Shown: positions 13,659 through 21,681, numbered from the stretch's first letter. The stretch is 24,831 nt of DNA from Hodarchaeum sp048939265 (GCA_048939265.1 JBHLPQ010000033.1:1-24831); one strand, 5' to 3'. The notes: a model not told the origin generated them from the sequence alone. A program made the numbers and translations.

Positions 13659-15884
13659 ATGAAAGAAATGAAATTATTTCAATTTGTCGTCTTGCTATCG
13701 ATTTTTGCTTTAGCACCAATACTTGTAGGAAATGAAATCCTGCCCTATAAGCCTATAAATGCTAAAGTGGACAGTATCCCGACAATAGGGCCAGGAACAT
13801 TGCCTGACTGGTATGAAGATGCGCAGGTTCAACTAGGTTGGATCTTTGGTGACCCCCTCAATCCTGGGGACGGTGATCTCTTACCTGAATGGAATACAGC
13901 GGTTGGAGTCGTTCCTGTTTGGACTTATGATCCTGATGGTACTGTATATGATCACCCCGCGCAGTGGTACATCCGTATTCCAAATCTGGTCAATGATCAT
14001 CCGTCTAAGAAATTCTGGATCAGCTGGGTTTATGAGTTTGACCCTTACTACATAGGAGATCGTTCTGCAACAAACATTTATTGGTTCCCTGCCACTGATA
14101 GCGGAGAACCTCAGTATCTCGAAGAATGGTTTGATATTAGTGGTGCCCCCACCACAGATCATTTACTTGCAGCTTATGCTCGAGTTACTTTGTCTCTTGA
14201 TATGTACCCCAACCCCCAATATGAAGATGTCTGGCTTGGAGTATACGGTGGGACTAAAAATGCCCTAGAAGCATACATCTTAACATTATGCGTTGAAGAG
14301 GTTACCCCCGAAGGAATAGGTCCAGGAACGTTGCCTGATTGGCATGAGGATGCACAGGTTCAACTAGGTTGGATCTTTGAAGACCCTCTCAATCCTGGAG
14401 ACAGTGAACCCTTACTTGGGTGGGATACAGCGATAGGTGAAATACCAACATGGACTTATGATCCTGATGGTACTATATATGGTCACCCTGCTCAGTGGTA
14501 CATCCATATTCCAAATCTGATCAATGACAATCCTTCAAAGAAATTCTGGATCAGCTGGGTTTATGAATTTGATCAGTATATTGAAGGGCCTCGTTCAGCT
14601 ACAAACATAGATTGGAATCCAGATTCTGGACATAGTGATCCCCAAACTCTTGAGGAGTGGTTTGATAGTGAGGGTGAACCCACTACAGATCATTTGTTGG
14701 CAACTCATGCACGGGTAACCCAGTATCTCGACCTGTACCCTAATCCCGAATATGAAGATGTCTGGTTGGGAGTCTATGGTGAGTCTAAGAATGCCTTAGA
14801 AGTGTACATCAAAACACTATGTGTTGAAGAGATTGAACCTGAACCTATAATTATAGGTCCAGGAACGTTACCTGACTGGCATGAGGATGCACAGGTTCAA
14901 CTAGGTTGGATCTTTGATGACCCCCTCAATCCTGGAGACAGTGATACCTTGCCAGGATGGGATATATCGATAGGTGACATTCCAACATGGTCTTATCAGG
15001 CAGATCGAACCGTACTTGACCAACCAGGACAGTGGTATATCCAAATACCTAATTTAGATAATGAAAATCCCTCCAAAAAAGTTTGGATCAGCTGGGTGTA
15101 TGAGTTTGATTCTAATTTTGAAGGAGCTCAAGCAGCAACAAACCTCGACTGGTATCCAAACACTGGTATGGACAACCCCTTTATGCTCGAGGAATGGTTT
15201 GATAGTGAGGGTGAACTAACCACAGATCAAACACAGGCAGCTTATGGCAGAGTAACAGGCAGTCTTGATATATATCCCAATCCACAATACGAAGACATTT
15301 GGCTGGGGACGTATAACTCCCTAGATGCACTCGAGGTATACATCAAAACGCTCTGTGTTGAGGAGACTGTTAGTGATGTTGACGTTGAAGTTACTTTAAG
15401 CTTAACACTAAGTCCAGAGAATTTCGAATTCTCAACTGATATAATACTGGGGTCAGATAGTGAGATCGATGTAAACACAAACATCAAATTTAGCCCTGAA
15501 GGTATCGAAGTCACTGCAGACATCAGTTTAGGGACCAACAACCTCGTGGTTGCTATGAATTTCGGCTTGGAGAGTAGTTTCGAAGAGATGGAAGCTATCA
15601 TTAGTATTAAACTTAGTACCTTTGAAGAAGGCCTTCAGATTACTACAGAATTTCAATTAAGTACTCCATCTAGTGTTGTTCTAACTACTACAGATATGAA
15701 CGTGGGTTTTGATGGCTTTGAATTCAATTCCGATGTAGATGTAAGCAGTGGTTTTGAAAGTATTGGAGTTACAACTAATTTCAACATGAATCCCGAAGGG
15801 ATCGAAGTTACTACAGCCATAGAATTAGGGTCTATTGAAGCCATCCTAAATATTCATTTAAACAGTGGTTCTAATCCATCGTAA
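13659..15884 (+). CDS. Secreted protein with three Trp-rich ~178-residue repeats and a beta-repeat tail; family unknown
   Basis: ATG 13659 is chosen over the longer frame because the Shine-Dalgarno AAAGGAGG lies just before it and a signal peptide follows (MKEMKLFQ, then a hydrophobic core FVVLLSIFALAPILV). The product has 741 residues. Three repeats begin with IGPGTLPDW at residues 43, 220 and 399 and end with LCVEE. Each is rich in Trp (QWYI-IPNL, FWISWVYEFD, SATN-W, EEWFD, DVWLG) and has one Cys at its end. From about residue 570 a tail of alternating hydrophobic residues with the recurring pattern SPEGIEVTADISLG suggests a beta-solenoid or stacked strands. No C-terminal membrane anchor or sorting signal is visible. 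I do not recognise the family. Aromatic content and the divergent GH1 operon make glycan or surface binding a guess. Hairpin terminator follows at 15898. Confidence 0.85.
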   Translation: MKEMKLFQFVVLLSIFALAPILVGNEILPYKPINAKVDSIPTIGPGTLPDWYEDAQVQLGWIFGDPLNPGDGDLLPEWNTAVGVVPVWTYDPDGTVYDHPAQWYIRIPNLVNDHPSKKFWISWVYEFDPYYIGDRSATNIYWFPATDSGEPQYLEEWFDISGAPTTDHLLAAYARVTLSLDMYPNPQYEDVWLGVYGGTKNALEAYILTLCVEEVTPEGIGPGTLPDWHEDAQVQLGWIFEDPLNPGDSEPLLGWDTAIGEIPTWTYDPDGTIYGHPAQWYIHIPNLINDNPSKKFWISWVYEFDQYIEGPRSATNIDWNPDSGHSDPQTLEEWFDSEGEPTTDHLLATHARVTQYLDLYPNPEYEDVWLGVYGESKNALEVYIKTLCVEEIEPEPIIIGPGTLPDWHEDAQVQLGWIFDDPLNPGDSDTLPGWDISIGDIPTWSYQADRTVLDQPGQWYIQIPNLDNENPSKKVWISWVYEFDSNFEGAQAATNLDWYPNTGMDNPFMLEEWFDSEGELTTDQTQAAYGRVTGSLDIYPNPQYEDIWLGTYNSLDALEVYIKTLCVEETVSDVDVEVTLSLTLSPENFEFSTDIILGSDSEIDVNTNIKFSPEGIEVTADISLGTNNLVVAMNFGLESSFEEMEAIISIKLSTFEEGLQITTEFQLSTPSSVVLTTTDMNVGFDGFEFNSDVDVSSGFESIGVTTNFNMNPEGIEVTTAIELGSIEAILNIHLNSGSNPS
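13785..14315 (+). repeat. Repeat unit 1 of the secreted protein
   Basis: The first unit (531 bases, 177 codons) starts at IGPGTLPDWYED. It shares long identical DNA stretches with units 2 and 3, such as CAGGTTCAACTAGGTTGGAT, so the copies arose by duplication within the gene. It is the most diverged of the three in its first 100 bases. Confidence 0.9.
14316..14852 (+). repeat. Repeat unit 2 of the secreted protein
   Basis: The second unit (537 bases, 179 codons) starts at IGPGTLPDWHED. By eye its first ~95 bases differ from unit 3 at only four positions, while its middle matches unit 1 better (DPDGT-Y-HPAQWYI). This mosaic likeness suggests gene conversion between units. Confidence 0.9.
14853..15365 (+). 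repeat. Repeat unit 3 of the secreted protein
   Basis: The third unit (513 bases to the LCVEE end) keeps the opening and the FW/VW-ISWVYEF core but diverges in the middle (SYQADRTVLDQPGQWYI). It is followed at once by the beta-rich tail. A short extra segment (EPEPII) separates it from unit 2. Confidence 0.9.
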
Positions 15885-15897
15885 AATCAAGAACAAT

Positions 15898-15929
15898 GGT
15901 CACTAAGAGTGACCGTTATCTCTTTTTTT
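15898..15929 (+). terminator. Hairpin plus T7 terminator of the repeat-protein gene
   Basis: GGTCACT (15898-15904) and AGTGACC (15908-15914) form a perfect 7-bp stem with loop AAG. A T7 run lies at 15923-15929. It begins 13 bases after the stop codon and separates this gene from the convergent GbsR-like gene. Confidence 0.7.
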
Positions 15930-16010
15930 CCAGAAAAACAATTCTTCGAAATAATAATGTTTTCCTACCGCTTTTCGCTTCTTTTGGTTCTGTTTTACTT
16001 AATATCAGTA

Positions 16011-16571
16011 TTATTTTTTCATCTGGGCATCTAACTGTTTGATTTTGGTTTCAATATCTTTAATTACTTGATCCATTGAATTAATATAAAAGTCATAGTA
16101 GTTGTAGAAAGTTTCCCCAACCTCTAAGACACGTCTTGCTTCAGGTGTATCTTGAACCTCCTTGGGTAACTCCATCCAAGCTTTTTCATGTTTTTCTAAT
16201 CGTTTCATTTGCTGACGAAGAATATCAGAGGCCATCTTCATCCGCTCAGAAAAAATTTTAAGAAAAGACTCGTCACCTACTTCGTAAACCTTCTCTCTGG
16301 AACCTTTTGGTCGTCTTTTCATTATTAAAAGCGCAGTCTCAAGGTCTTTTAGTGTTTTAGAGACTTGGCCACGAGAATAACCAGATTCTTTAACTAATTC
16401 TCTTTGTGTATAAGGTTTGGTTGATAATAATACAATGGCGTATAATCGTCCTGCAAGAGGATTTGTTCCTCGAAGAGACCATATATCTTCAAATAACTTA
16501 ATAATACTATTTCTAAATTCTTGTAAGGTTCTTTCAGGAGAGTTTGGTTGATTATTTGTCACTAGAATCAA
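16011..16571 (-). CDS. GbsR/MarR-like winged-helix transcription regulator
   Basis: The 186-residue protein has a winged-helix domain at about residues 25-100: recognition region YTQRELVKESGYSRGQVSKT, followed by wing residues RRPKGSREKVYEVG. After it comes a long, charged, probably coiled-coil dimerisation part (KIFSERMKMASDILRQQMKR ... IKDIETKIKQLDAQMKK). This layout matches the GbsR branch of the MarR superfamily, which is common beside ABC exporters in archaea. The frame opens at TTG 16571, with GTG 16562 as the alternative; a TATA-like AATTTTATTA at about 16594-16605 makes a very short leader likely. It is divergent from the ABC operon and probably controls it and itself through the tandem boxes at 16602-16638. 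The effector is unknown. Confidence 0.85.
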   Translation of the reverse strand: MILVTNNQPNSPERTLQEFRNSIIKLFEDIWSLRGTNPLAGRLYAIVLLSTKPYTQRELVKESGYSRGQVSKTLKDLETALLIMKRRPKGSREKVYEVGDESFLKIFSERMKMASDILRQQMKRLEKHEKAWMELPKEVQDTPEARRVLEVGETFYNYYDFYINSMDQVIKDIETKIKQLDAQMKK

Positions 16572-16601
16572 TTAAGGAAGAGAATTACAGCCCCTAATAA
16601 A

Positions 16602-16638
16602 ATTTTCGAGTATTTTCGAAATTTTCGAAATTTTCCAA
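16602..16638. promoter_or_regulatory. Four tandem ATTTTCGAA-like boxes (candidate GbsR operator)
   Basis: ATTTTCGAG (16602), ATTTTCGAA (16612), ATTTTCGAA (16621) and ATTTTCCAA (16630) follow each other at 10-, 9- and 9-base steps, about one helix turn. TTCGAA is palindromic, so the array can be read on both strands as half-sites. It lies between the divergent regulator and ABC genes, just upstream of the TATA-like box at 16649-16656, an ideal place for an operator. The repeats are seen directly; binding by the adjacent GbsR-like protein is inferred. Confidence 0.6.
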
Positions 16639-16648
16639 ATCCAGAAAA

Positions 16649-16656
16649 TTTATAAG
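16649..16656 (+). promoter_or_regulatory. TATA-like box for the ABC-2 exporter operon
   Basis: TTTATAAG lies about 70 bases upstream of the GTG start. A transcription start near 16680 would give a leader of about 40 bases in which ATTGCAG occurs twice. No clear Shine-Dalgarno is seen in that leader. Confidence 0.45.
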
Positions 16657-16721
16657 GGGAATATGAACATTATAAGCCAGAATTAAATGAAAATTGCAGT
16701 AATCACGCAAATTGCAGAATT

Positions 16722-17630
16722 GTGAAAAAGATGGAAACAAAAATAAAAATCCAAAACCTGACAAAATTCTATGGGAAACAACGAGGTATTGAGAATTTAA
16801 GCCTCGAAATTTACAGTGGAGAAATATTTGGCTTTCTCGGTCCTAATGGGGCAGGTAAAACGACAACGATCCGATGCATGATGAATATCCTCCTACCATC
16901 TGCGGGAGAAATCTGGATCAATGGTGGAAAAGTAGAACGAAGAAATCCCAAGTTACGTGAAAAAATTGGGTATATTGCAGAAGCAGGAATTCTCCCAACA
17001 GGTTACACAGCGAACGATTTCTTAACCTATATTGAGAGTATGCGTGGTACCCCCAGCACAAGGCGAAAGGAGCTTATCAAACGCTTTGATTTGCCTGCTA
17101 AAAAGAAGATTGGAGAATTATCGAAGGGAAATAAACAGAAAGTCAGCATTATTGCTGCCTTCATGCATGACCCCGATGTTCTAATCCTTGACGAACCTAC
17201 CTCTGGTTTAGATCCTCTTCTTCAACAGGAAACCTATGAGCTTATTCTTGATGCCAAGAGTCGTGGAAAAACTATCTTCTTCAGTAGTCATAACTTGGCT
17301 GAGGTTCAACGCATTTGTGACCGTGTTGGGATTGTAAGGGAAGGTCATCTAATTAGTGTGGTTGATGTTGACAGTCTTAACAAAGAAGTGTCTAGAGTTT
17401 TAGAAGTGACTCTTCGTGATCCAAATAGCGACCAGCTTCAAACTTTCGGAGACAAACTCCTCGCATTGGAGGAAAATCGAGCCCGAATTCTTGTCCCGCA
17501 GTCAGATTCTATCGATAAATATCTAGAGGTTCTCATTCCGATGAAACCAGAGGAGATTGTGTTTCCTCCCGCGAGTCTTGAGGACTACTTCTTGCAATTT
17601 TACAAAGGACAAGAAGAGGGTGTGAAATGA
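16722..17630 (+). CDS. ABC-2 type transporter, ATP-binding subunit
   Basis: The 302-residue protein has Walker A GPNGAGKTT with Lys46, signature LSKGNKQ at 133-139 and Walker B VLILDEP with Glu158, followed by the switch His in SSHNL. The short-signature form and the ~70-residue C-terminal extension are typical of the drug/antibiotic or Cu-processing exporters (CcmA/NatA-like) rather than importers. It powers the permease encoded next, whose ATG overlaps its TGA in ATGA (4 bases). The start may be GTG 16722 or ATG 16731; no ribosome site decides between them. The operon is divergent from a GbsR-like regulator. The exported compound is unknown. Confidence 0.95.
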   Translation: MKKMETKIKIQNLTKFYGKQRGIENLSLEIYSGEIFGFLGPNGAGKTTTIRCMMNILLPSAGEIWINGGKVERRNPKLREKIGYIAEAGILPTGYTANDFLTYIESMRGTPSTRRKELIKRFDLPAKKKIGELSKGNKQKVSIIAAFMHDPDVLILDEPTSGLDPLLQQETYELILDAKSRGKTIFFSSHNLAEVQRICDRVGIVREGHLISVVDVDSLNKEVSRVLEVTLRDPNSDQLQTFGDKLLALEENRARILVPQSDSIDKYLEVLIPMKPEEIVFPPASLEDYFLQFYKGQEEGVK

Positions 17631-19348
17631 GCATCTCAAAAACACTTCAGCGATTTCTTCTTCATAGTTATCGTCATAAAACTCTTGTTGGCCTAGCCAT
17701 ATTTCTCTATGTGTTTTTAATAACTGGTATTGCGATGTTCTATCCTGGAGAAGAAGCTTTGATAGAGTTCATTCAACTTATGACATTTCTAGGCAACTTT
17801 CCTACTGATAATCCAGGTTTCTCGCTATGGTTGATATTTTTTTGTGGTTTCAGTCTTTCTTTATATCTACCCATTGCGGGAGTATTTCTTGGAGGTAGTT
17901 TATTACCTATTAATGAAAGAGATGGAAAAGAAATCCTCTTCTCAACTCCAAAATCACTTACAGTCACATTCTTGGAGAATTCAGTTGTTGCTGTCATTTT
18001 AATTGTTTTAATTGCCCTCCCCAGTTACATCGTCTCTTTGGCTCTTCTTTATTTGAATAATGCATTAGATGCTGCCCTGAATATTACAATTTGTTTTTCC
18101 CTGGCATTAATGCTTGTCATAGCCATAACATTTCTAACTGCTTTTGGATGCACAATTAATTTCTCTAAAATTACTGGGTATGCAATTGGTGGATTATACA
18201 TCGTTTTCTCAATTGTTGTGGAGTTGACAACAAACCAGATACGTGATCTTGAATCACTTCGTCAATTAAGTTTGTTTTCTCAGGCTGAAGTCGTCCAAAA
18301 CAGTCTAGCAGGGACATGGAATGAAGAGTTTGTTCTACTGGTTATAGGACTTGTGTTGGTCTTAATCGTTGCTTCAATAGTATTATTACATCGAAAAGAC
18401 TTCTTAGAAACAGGAGTCCAAAAACAAACAGTAATGGAAGAAACGGAAGAAGAAACGCAGGTCAAGTTTTCTGACAAATTATCGCGCATTCGTGCTCCAA
18501 TGGACAAGTTACTTGGGAGACTAGGATGGAAATATCCTGCTATGAGAGACCAATTTCACGCAAACGGAGTTTTATTTATCATATACCTAGGATTTATGAT
18601 CTTCTATGCATTCTACGTCATCGGAATGTACATGGAAGAAGAAGTAGGAGAACTTTTACAGAGTTTCAATATGCCCTTCATAGAAGCATTACTATTTGGG
18701 AACCAAGTCTCTGATACTATTGTCGAACGCCCATTAGAAACTTTCCTTGCTTTTGAAATCTATAGTTTCACTTGGATGATCATTGCACCATTCTTTCTCG
18801 TTGTTATTTACGATATATTAATACGAGATTATAAAAATGGGTATGCTGAGATTACATGGGTACTTCCGAAGACTGGAACACGAATATTCATAAGCAGAAC
18901 CATAGCGGCTCTCATCTACTTCATAATAATATGCCTTGCTCAGATTTCGACCCTCTTCCTTATGGAAGTTCTCCTAGGACGTATCTCCGAACATGGTGTT
19001 TTACCCACAGCTGTGAGCTATTTTATTTCGATATGGGGTTATTGTGTAATCTTCATATTCTTCCTATCAATTGCACTTCTGGCTCCTTACAAACACGCTC
19101 TGAAAACTTTAATCATCAGTTACGTCTTCTTTGTTCTCGTAATCTTCATTGCTTTTCTACCAGGTAGTGATCTCTCCTGGGTTCGATTTCTAACACCCTT
19201 TGGTTATTTTGACTCTATCAGTATCATCCTAGATCAACGTCCGTTTCTTGAAATTCTTCCCGAAGCTGTAATTGGAACTATTTTGACTCTTGGCTTCTAT
19301 ATCCTTGTCCTTAAGCGGCGCGTCCCATCCAAGGATTATCTAGTATAG
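17627..19348 (+). CDS. ABC-2 type transporter, permease subunit (large, two-part)
   Basis: This 573-residue membrane protein overlaps the ATPase gene by 4 bases. The N-terminal half has six or so hydrophobic segments from residue ~15 to ~250 (including LVGLAIFLYVFLITGIAMFY). A charged cytoplasmic part (EETEEETQVKFSDKLSRIR) follows, and then a second set of about six from ~315 to the end. It therefore looks like two fused ABC-2 permease halves, so a single copy could pair with an ATPase dimer. The family has low sequence conservation, so the call rests on topology and on coupling to the ATPase. Substrate unknown. A hairpin terminator follows one base after the stop. Confidence 0.85.
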   Translation: MSISKTLQRFLLHSYRHKTLVGLAIFLYVFLITGIAMFYPGEEALIEFIQLMTFLGNFPTDNPGFSLWLIFFCGFSLSLYLPIAGVFLGGSLLPINERDGKEILFSTPKSLTVTFLENSVVAVILIVLIALPSYIVSLALLYLNNALDAALNITICFSLALMLVIAITFLTAFGCTINFSKITGYAIGGLYIVFSIVVELTTNQIRDLESLRQLSLFSQAEVVQNSLAGTWNEEFVLLVIGLVLVLIVASIVLLHRKDFLETGVQKQTVMEETEEETQVKFSDKLSRIRAPMDKLLGRLGWKYPAMRDQFHANGVLFIIYLGFMIFYAFYVIGMYMEEEVGELLQSFNMPFIEALLFGNQVSDTIVERPLETFLAFEIYSFTWMIIAPFFLVVIYDILIRDYKNGYAEITWVLPKTGTRIFISRTIAALIYFIIICLAQISTLFLMEVLLGRISEHGVLPTAVSYFISIWGYCVIFIFFLSIALLAPYKHALKTLIISYVFFVLVIFIAFLPGSDLSWVRFLTPFGYFDSISIILDQRPFLEILPEAVIGTILTLGFYILVLKRRVPSKDYLV

Positions 19349-19386
19349 TCTCCCGTTAAGGGAGATCATATTCATTCCCTTTTTTT
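19349..19386 (+). terminator. Hairpin plus T7 terminator of the ABC-2 operon
   Basis: TCTCCC (19349-19354) and GGGAGA (19360-19365) form a perfect 6-bp stem with loop GTTAA. A T7 run lies at 19380-19386. It begins directly after the permease TAG. Confidence 0.6.
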
Positions 19387-19513
19387 GGAAATTCCCTAAG
19401 TAAAATACTCTTGTTTCCCTATTCAATAAAAGAATCGCTAACGAAGTATGTTATTTAGTGGTAAAATGTTATAAGGAAGCATTAAAATTAAAACTCAGAA
19501 GCTTGCCTCGAAG

Positions 19514-19545
19514 GTGCAACTCTTAAATACGGCATATAATTGCAC
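19514..19545 (+). promoter_or_regulatory. GT2 promoter: TATA-like box between inverted GTGCAA/TTGCAC arms
   Basis: CTTAAATAC (19522-19530) and CATATAAT (19533-19540) are possible TATA boxes 32-50 bases before the ATG at 19572. They are framed by GTGCAA (19514-19519) and TTGCAC (19540-19545), exact complements with a 20-base spacer. A dimeric regulator bound there would block the promoter. The Shine-Dalgarno-like GAGAGG lies at 19561-19566. Confidence 0.45.
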
Positions 19546-19571
19546 AATTACAAGATATAAGAGAGGATGAT

Positions 19572-21065
19572 ATGTTAAGAGAGGTAGTTGTAGGAGTTTA
19601 TTTAACTGTCATTATCTTACTCAATATTTGGGCACTTAATTTTCTGTATATCTTTCTTCGCTATTTATTCATCCGTTCGAAAATTGGGCCTTTTGTCTTC
19701 AATTATCCATCAGATTATTCTCCAAAAGTAACAGTTCAAGTACCTATCTACAATGAACGCCCCGAAATGATCCGTATAATTCTAGAAAGTATCTATCGTC
19801 AAAATTATCCTAAAAAATTAATTGAAATAATTATTCTCGATCAAAGTGATGATGAAAAGATCATTTCTTCTTTAAAACATGTTGTTGAAAACTTTAAGCA
19901 ACAAACAATGATGAAAGTATCATTAGTCTTTGTTGATCGATTCGGCGATCCTTCTGACACTTCAACGCAGTTTAAGGCGGGTTCACTAAATATTGCTACT
20001 CAAATGAGTAGTGGAGAAATTTTTGTGGTAGTCGATGGAGATTCTTATCTAGATTCCGACTATCTAAGGAAAATCATTCCTCATTTTTCACGAAAAGAAA
20101 TTGGATTAGTATTACCCCGAGTTACTATTCATCACCGTCACAAAGATATTTTCGCGTGTTGGAGTCGAATTATGAATCACGGTTACTTCATCCGTAATTT
20201 CATTGAATCAATTGTAGGTATCCCTGTTGGTTTCTTAGGAAGTGGAGTTGCTCTTCGTCGTGAAGTAGCTGAGCAATTCTGCTGGGATACAATCCAAGAA
20301 GATGGGTGTATGGGGTATTATGCTACTACAATTGGGAAATGGCGTGTATGGTTTGAAAGTAAGGCTGTAGTATATGATGAAGGGATTATTTATAGTTTCA
20401 AGGATGCAAAAAAGAGGTGGGCTAGATTATCACATGGTCAGTACCAAGTTATCAAAAAAATGGCCTATGATTCAGAAAATCGGTTGTCTTTCTTTTCCAA
20501 TCCGCAAATATTAATCAAGGTGATTTTAGGGCCTATCTTACCTTTCCTGATCCTTCTCATCCCATTCCTCAAATTTTTTCTTTACTATTATGGAATCTCC
20601 TTTGATTATTGGCTTGGCATAACTTTGATGTTCTTTTCCTTATTAGGAAGCATCGGGACTTTCTTTTTACTGTATATGGTAGTGAAATATGGATATATCA
20701 GCGATCTTCTTTATTATCCACTTTTACCTTTGAATAGTATTGTTTGTCTGGTACCAGGTATTCTAGCTTTCATTAGTGCTGTTTTTGGTAAAAAAAGAAC
20801 CTTCTATCGTGTTCAACGAATTAGTAAAGCTGTTCCAACAACTGAAACAAGTGTCAAATTCATCGAGGCTAGTTTAGCGGGTTTTTTCTTCCTTGCAATA
20901 ATGGTATTTCTTCATAATTTTTCCGCACTGGTTTTTTATGCTACTTATCTAGTAGTAATGTTTGTTAGTTTTACTAATTTCAGAATTTCTCCTCGTAAAC
21001 CTTTACTAGAATTACCAGTCACCCAACAGAGTGAGAGTCTGGCTTCTACTCCTTTACCACAATGA
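19572..21065 (+). CDS. Membrane glycosyltransferase, family GT2 (cellulose/hyaluronan synthase-like)
   Basis: The 497-residue protein has one N-terminal membrane segment (residues ~8-32), a GT-A catalytic domain, and about five membrane segments from ~310 on. Catalytic marks in order: VQVPIYNER near 55-63, ILDQSDD near 88-94, FKAGSLN near 134-140, DGD at 155-157 (the DxD metal/UDP site), and the acceptor-side ED pair at 243-244 in IQEDG. The next motif is AKKRW at 279-283, where processive synthases have QxxRW, so the Gln is replaced by Ala. It would transfer sugar from a nucleotide sugar to a lipid or polymer on the membrane; processivity is doubtful. It stands alone between two terminator-like hairpins. 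Confidence 0.92.
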   Translation: MLREVVVGVYLTVIILLNIWALNFLYIFLRYLFIRSKIGPFVFNYPSDYSPKVTVQVPIYNERPEMIRIILESIYRQNYPKKLIEIIILDQSDDEKIISSLKHVVENFKQQTMMKVSLVFVDRFGDPSDTSTQFKAGSLNIATQMSSGEIFVVVDGDSYLDSDYLRKIIPHFSRKEIGLVLPRVTIHHRHKDIFACWSRIMNHGYFIRNFIESIVGIPVGFLGSGVALRREVAEQFCWDTIQEDGCMGYYATTIGKWRVWFESKAVVYDEGIIYSFKDAKKRWARLSHGQYQVIKKMAYDSENRLSFFSNPQILIKVILGPILPFLILLIPFLKFFLYYYGISFDYWLGITLMFFSLLGSIGTFFLLYMVVKYGYISDLLYYPLLPLNSIVCLVPGILAFISAVFGKKRTFYRVQRISKAVPTTETSVKFIEASLAGFFFLAIMVFLHNFSALVFYATYLVVMFVSFTNFRISPRKPLLELPVTQQSESLASTPLPQ

Positions 21066-21164
21066 ATTCCTACTCAACTGACAATCTTGAAATGGACTCT
21101 CTTATTTGGGGGGTACATCCTTCAGATTACGTTACCTTGTGGGTATAGAATGGCTTATATTAAT

Positions 21165-21184
21165 AAAGAACGGATTCTTTTTTT
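21165..21184 (+). terminator. Weak hairpin plus T-tract after the GT2 gene
   Basis: AAAGAA (21165-21170) pairs with TTCTTT (21175-21180) around loop CGGA, and the T run extends to 21184. The stem is short and AT-rich, and it lies 100 bases past the stop, so this is only a candidate. Confidence 0.35.
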
Positions 21185-21300
21185 CTCTGATTATTACCTC
21201 ATTATGAAAGTTTAAGGGATGAGATATATCCAATTGTTCTGGGCTATTAATTTCCTGGTAGTGTCCTATTCTCACAAAATAGAGTTGTAGTGTGAATAAT

Positions 21301-21657
21301 ATGGTAAAATGTAAGATTACAGTACTGAAGCGAACATTTCATGAAGATCTAGCAGAAGAATACATACAGATGAAGACTGGTAAATGTGGGGAATTCGAAG
21401 ATGGTCAAGAATTTATTACTGAAAGCCCAACAGCTAAACCTGAATCTTTTCCGTGTAGCTTTGCTTGGTATGATATTCATAAAATACTGTTGACCCTCAT
21501 GCAAGGAGGGAGTTTTAAAAAATACATAGGTAAAACTGGCAAAATTTGGAATTGGATGAAAACTGATAATTCTTACATAACCTGCTGTACTGATGGAATC
21601 AGACCTGTTATCTTCAAAGTAGAGGTCATCGATAGAGATGAAGTATCAAAATGTTAA
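21301..21657 (+). CDS. TIGR04076-family small cysteine-containing protein
   Basis: The 118-residue protein starts with VKCKITVLKRTFHEDL and ends with the block CCTDGIRPVIFKVE (residues 95-108). Between these are GKCGEFEDGQEF and PCSFAWYDIHKIL, followed by a Gly-rich turn. This set of features in this order is that of the TIGR04076 family, found in anaerobic bacteria and archaea; no function is established. Cys29, Cys52, Cys95 and Cys96 could bind a metal (inference). ATG 21301 is preferred to GTG 21292 because the family starts at M-x-K-x-KITVL. A strong hairpin terminator follows, so it seems to be a single-gene unit. Confidence 0.82.
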   Translation: MVKCKITVLKRTFHEDLAEEYIQMKTGKCGEFEDGQEFITESPTAKPESFPCSFAWYDIHKILLTLMQGGSFKKYIGKTGKIWNWMKTDNSYITCCTDGIRPVIFKVEVIDRDEVSKC

Positions 21658-21681
21658 TGGAAATTAAAACACATTGGGTAT

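Noticed and set aside
13785..15365. The regular DNA repeats as a CRISPR or other noncoding array
   Set aside because: The units are 513-537 bases, stay in one reading frame and encode a protein repeat; there are no short repeats with spacers anywhere in the window.
15242..15601. 119-residue minus-strand open frame inside the repeat-protein gene
   Set aside because: It is an antisense shadow of the beta-rich tail; its Ser/Val/Thr-rich composition mirrors the repetitive codons on the other strand, and no ribosome site or promoter precedes it.
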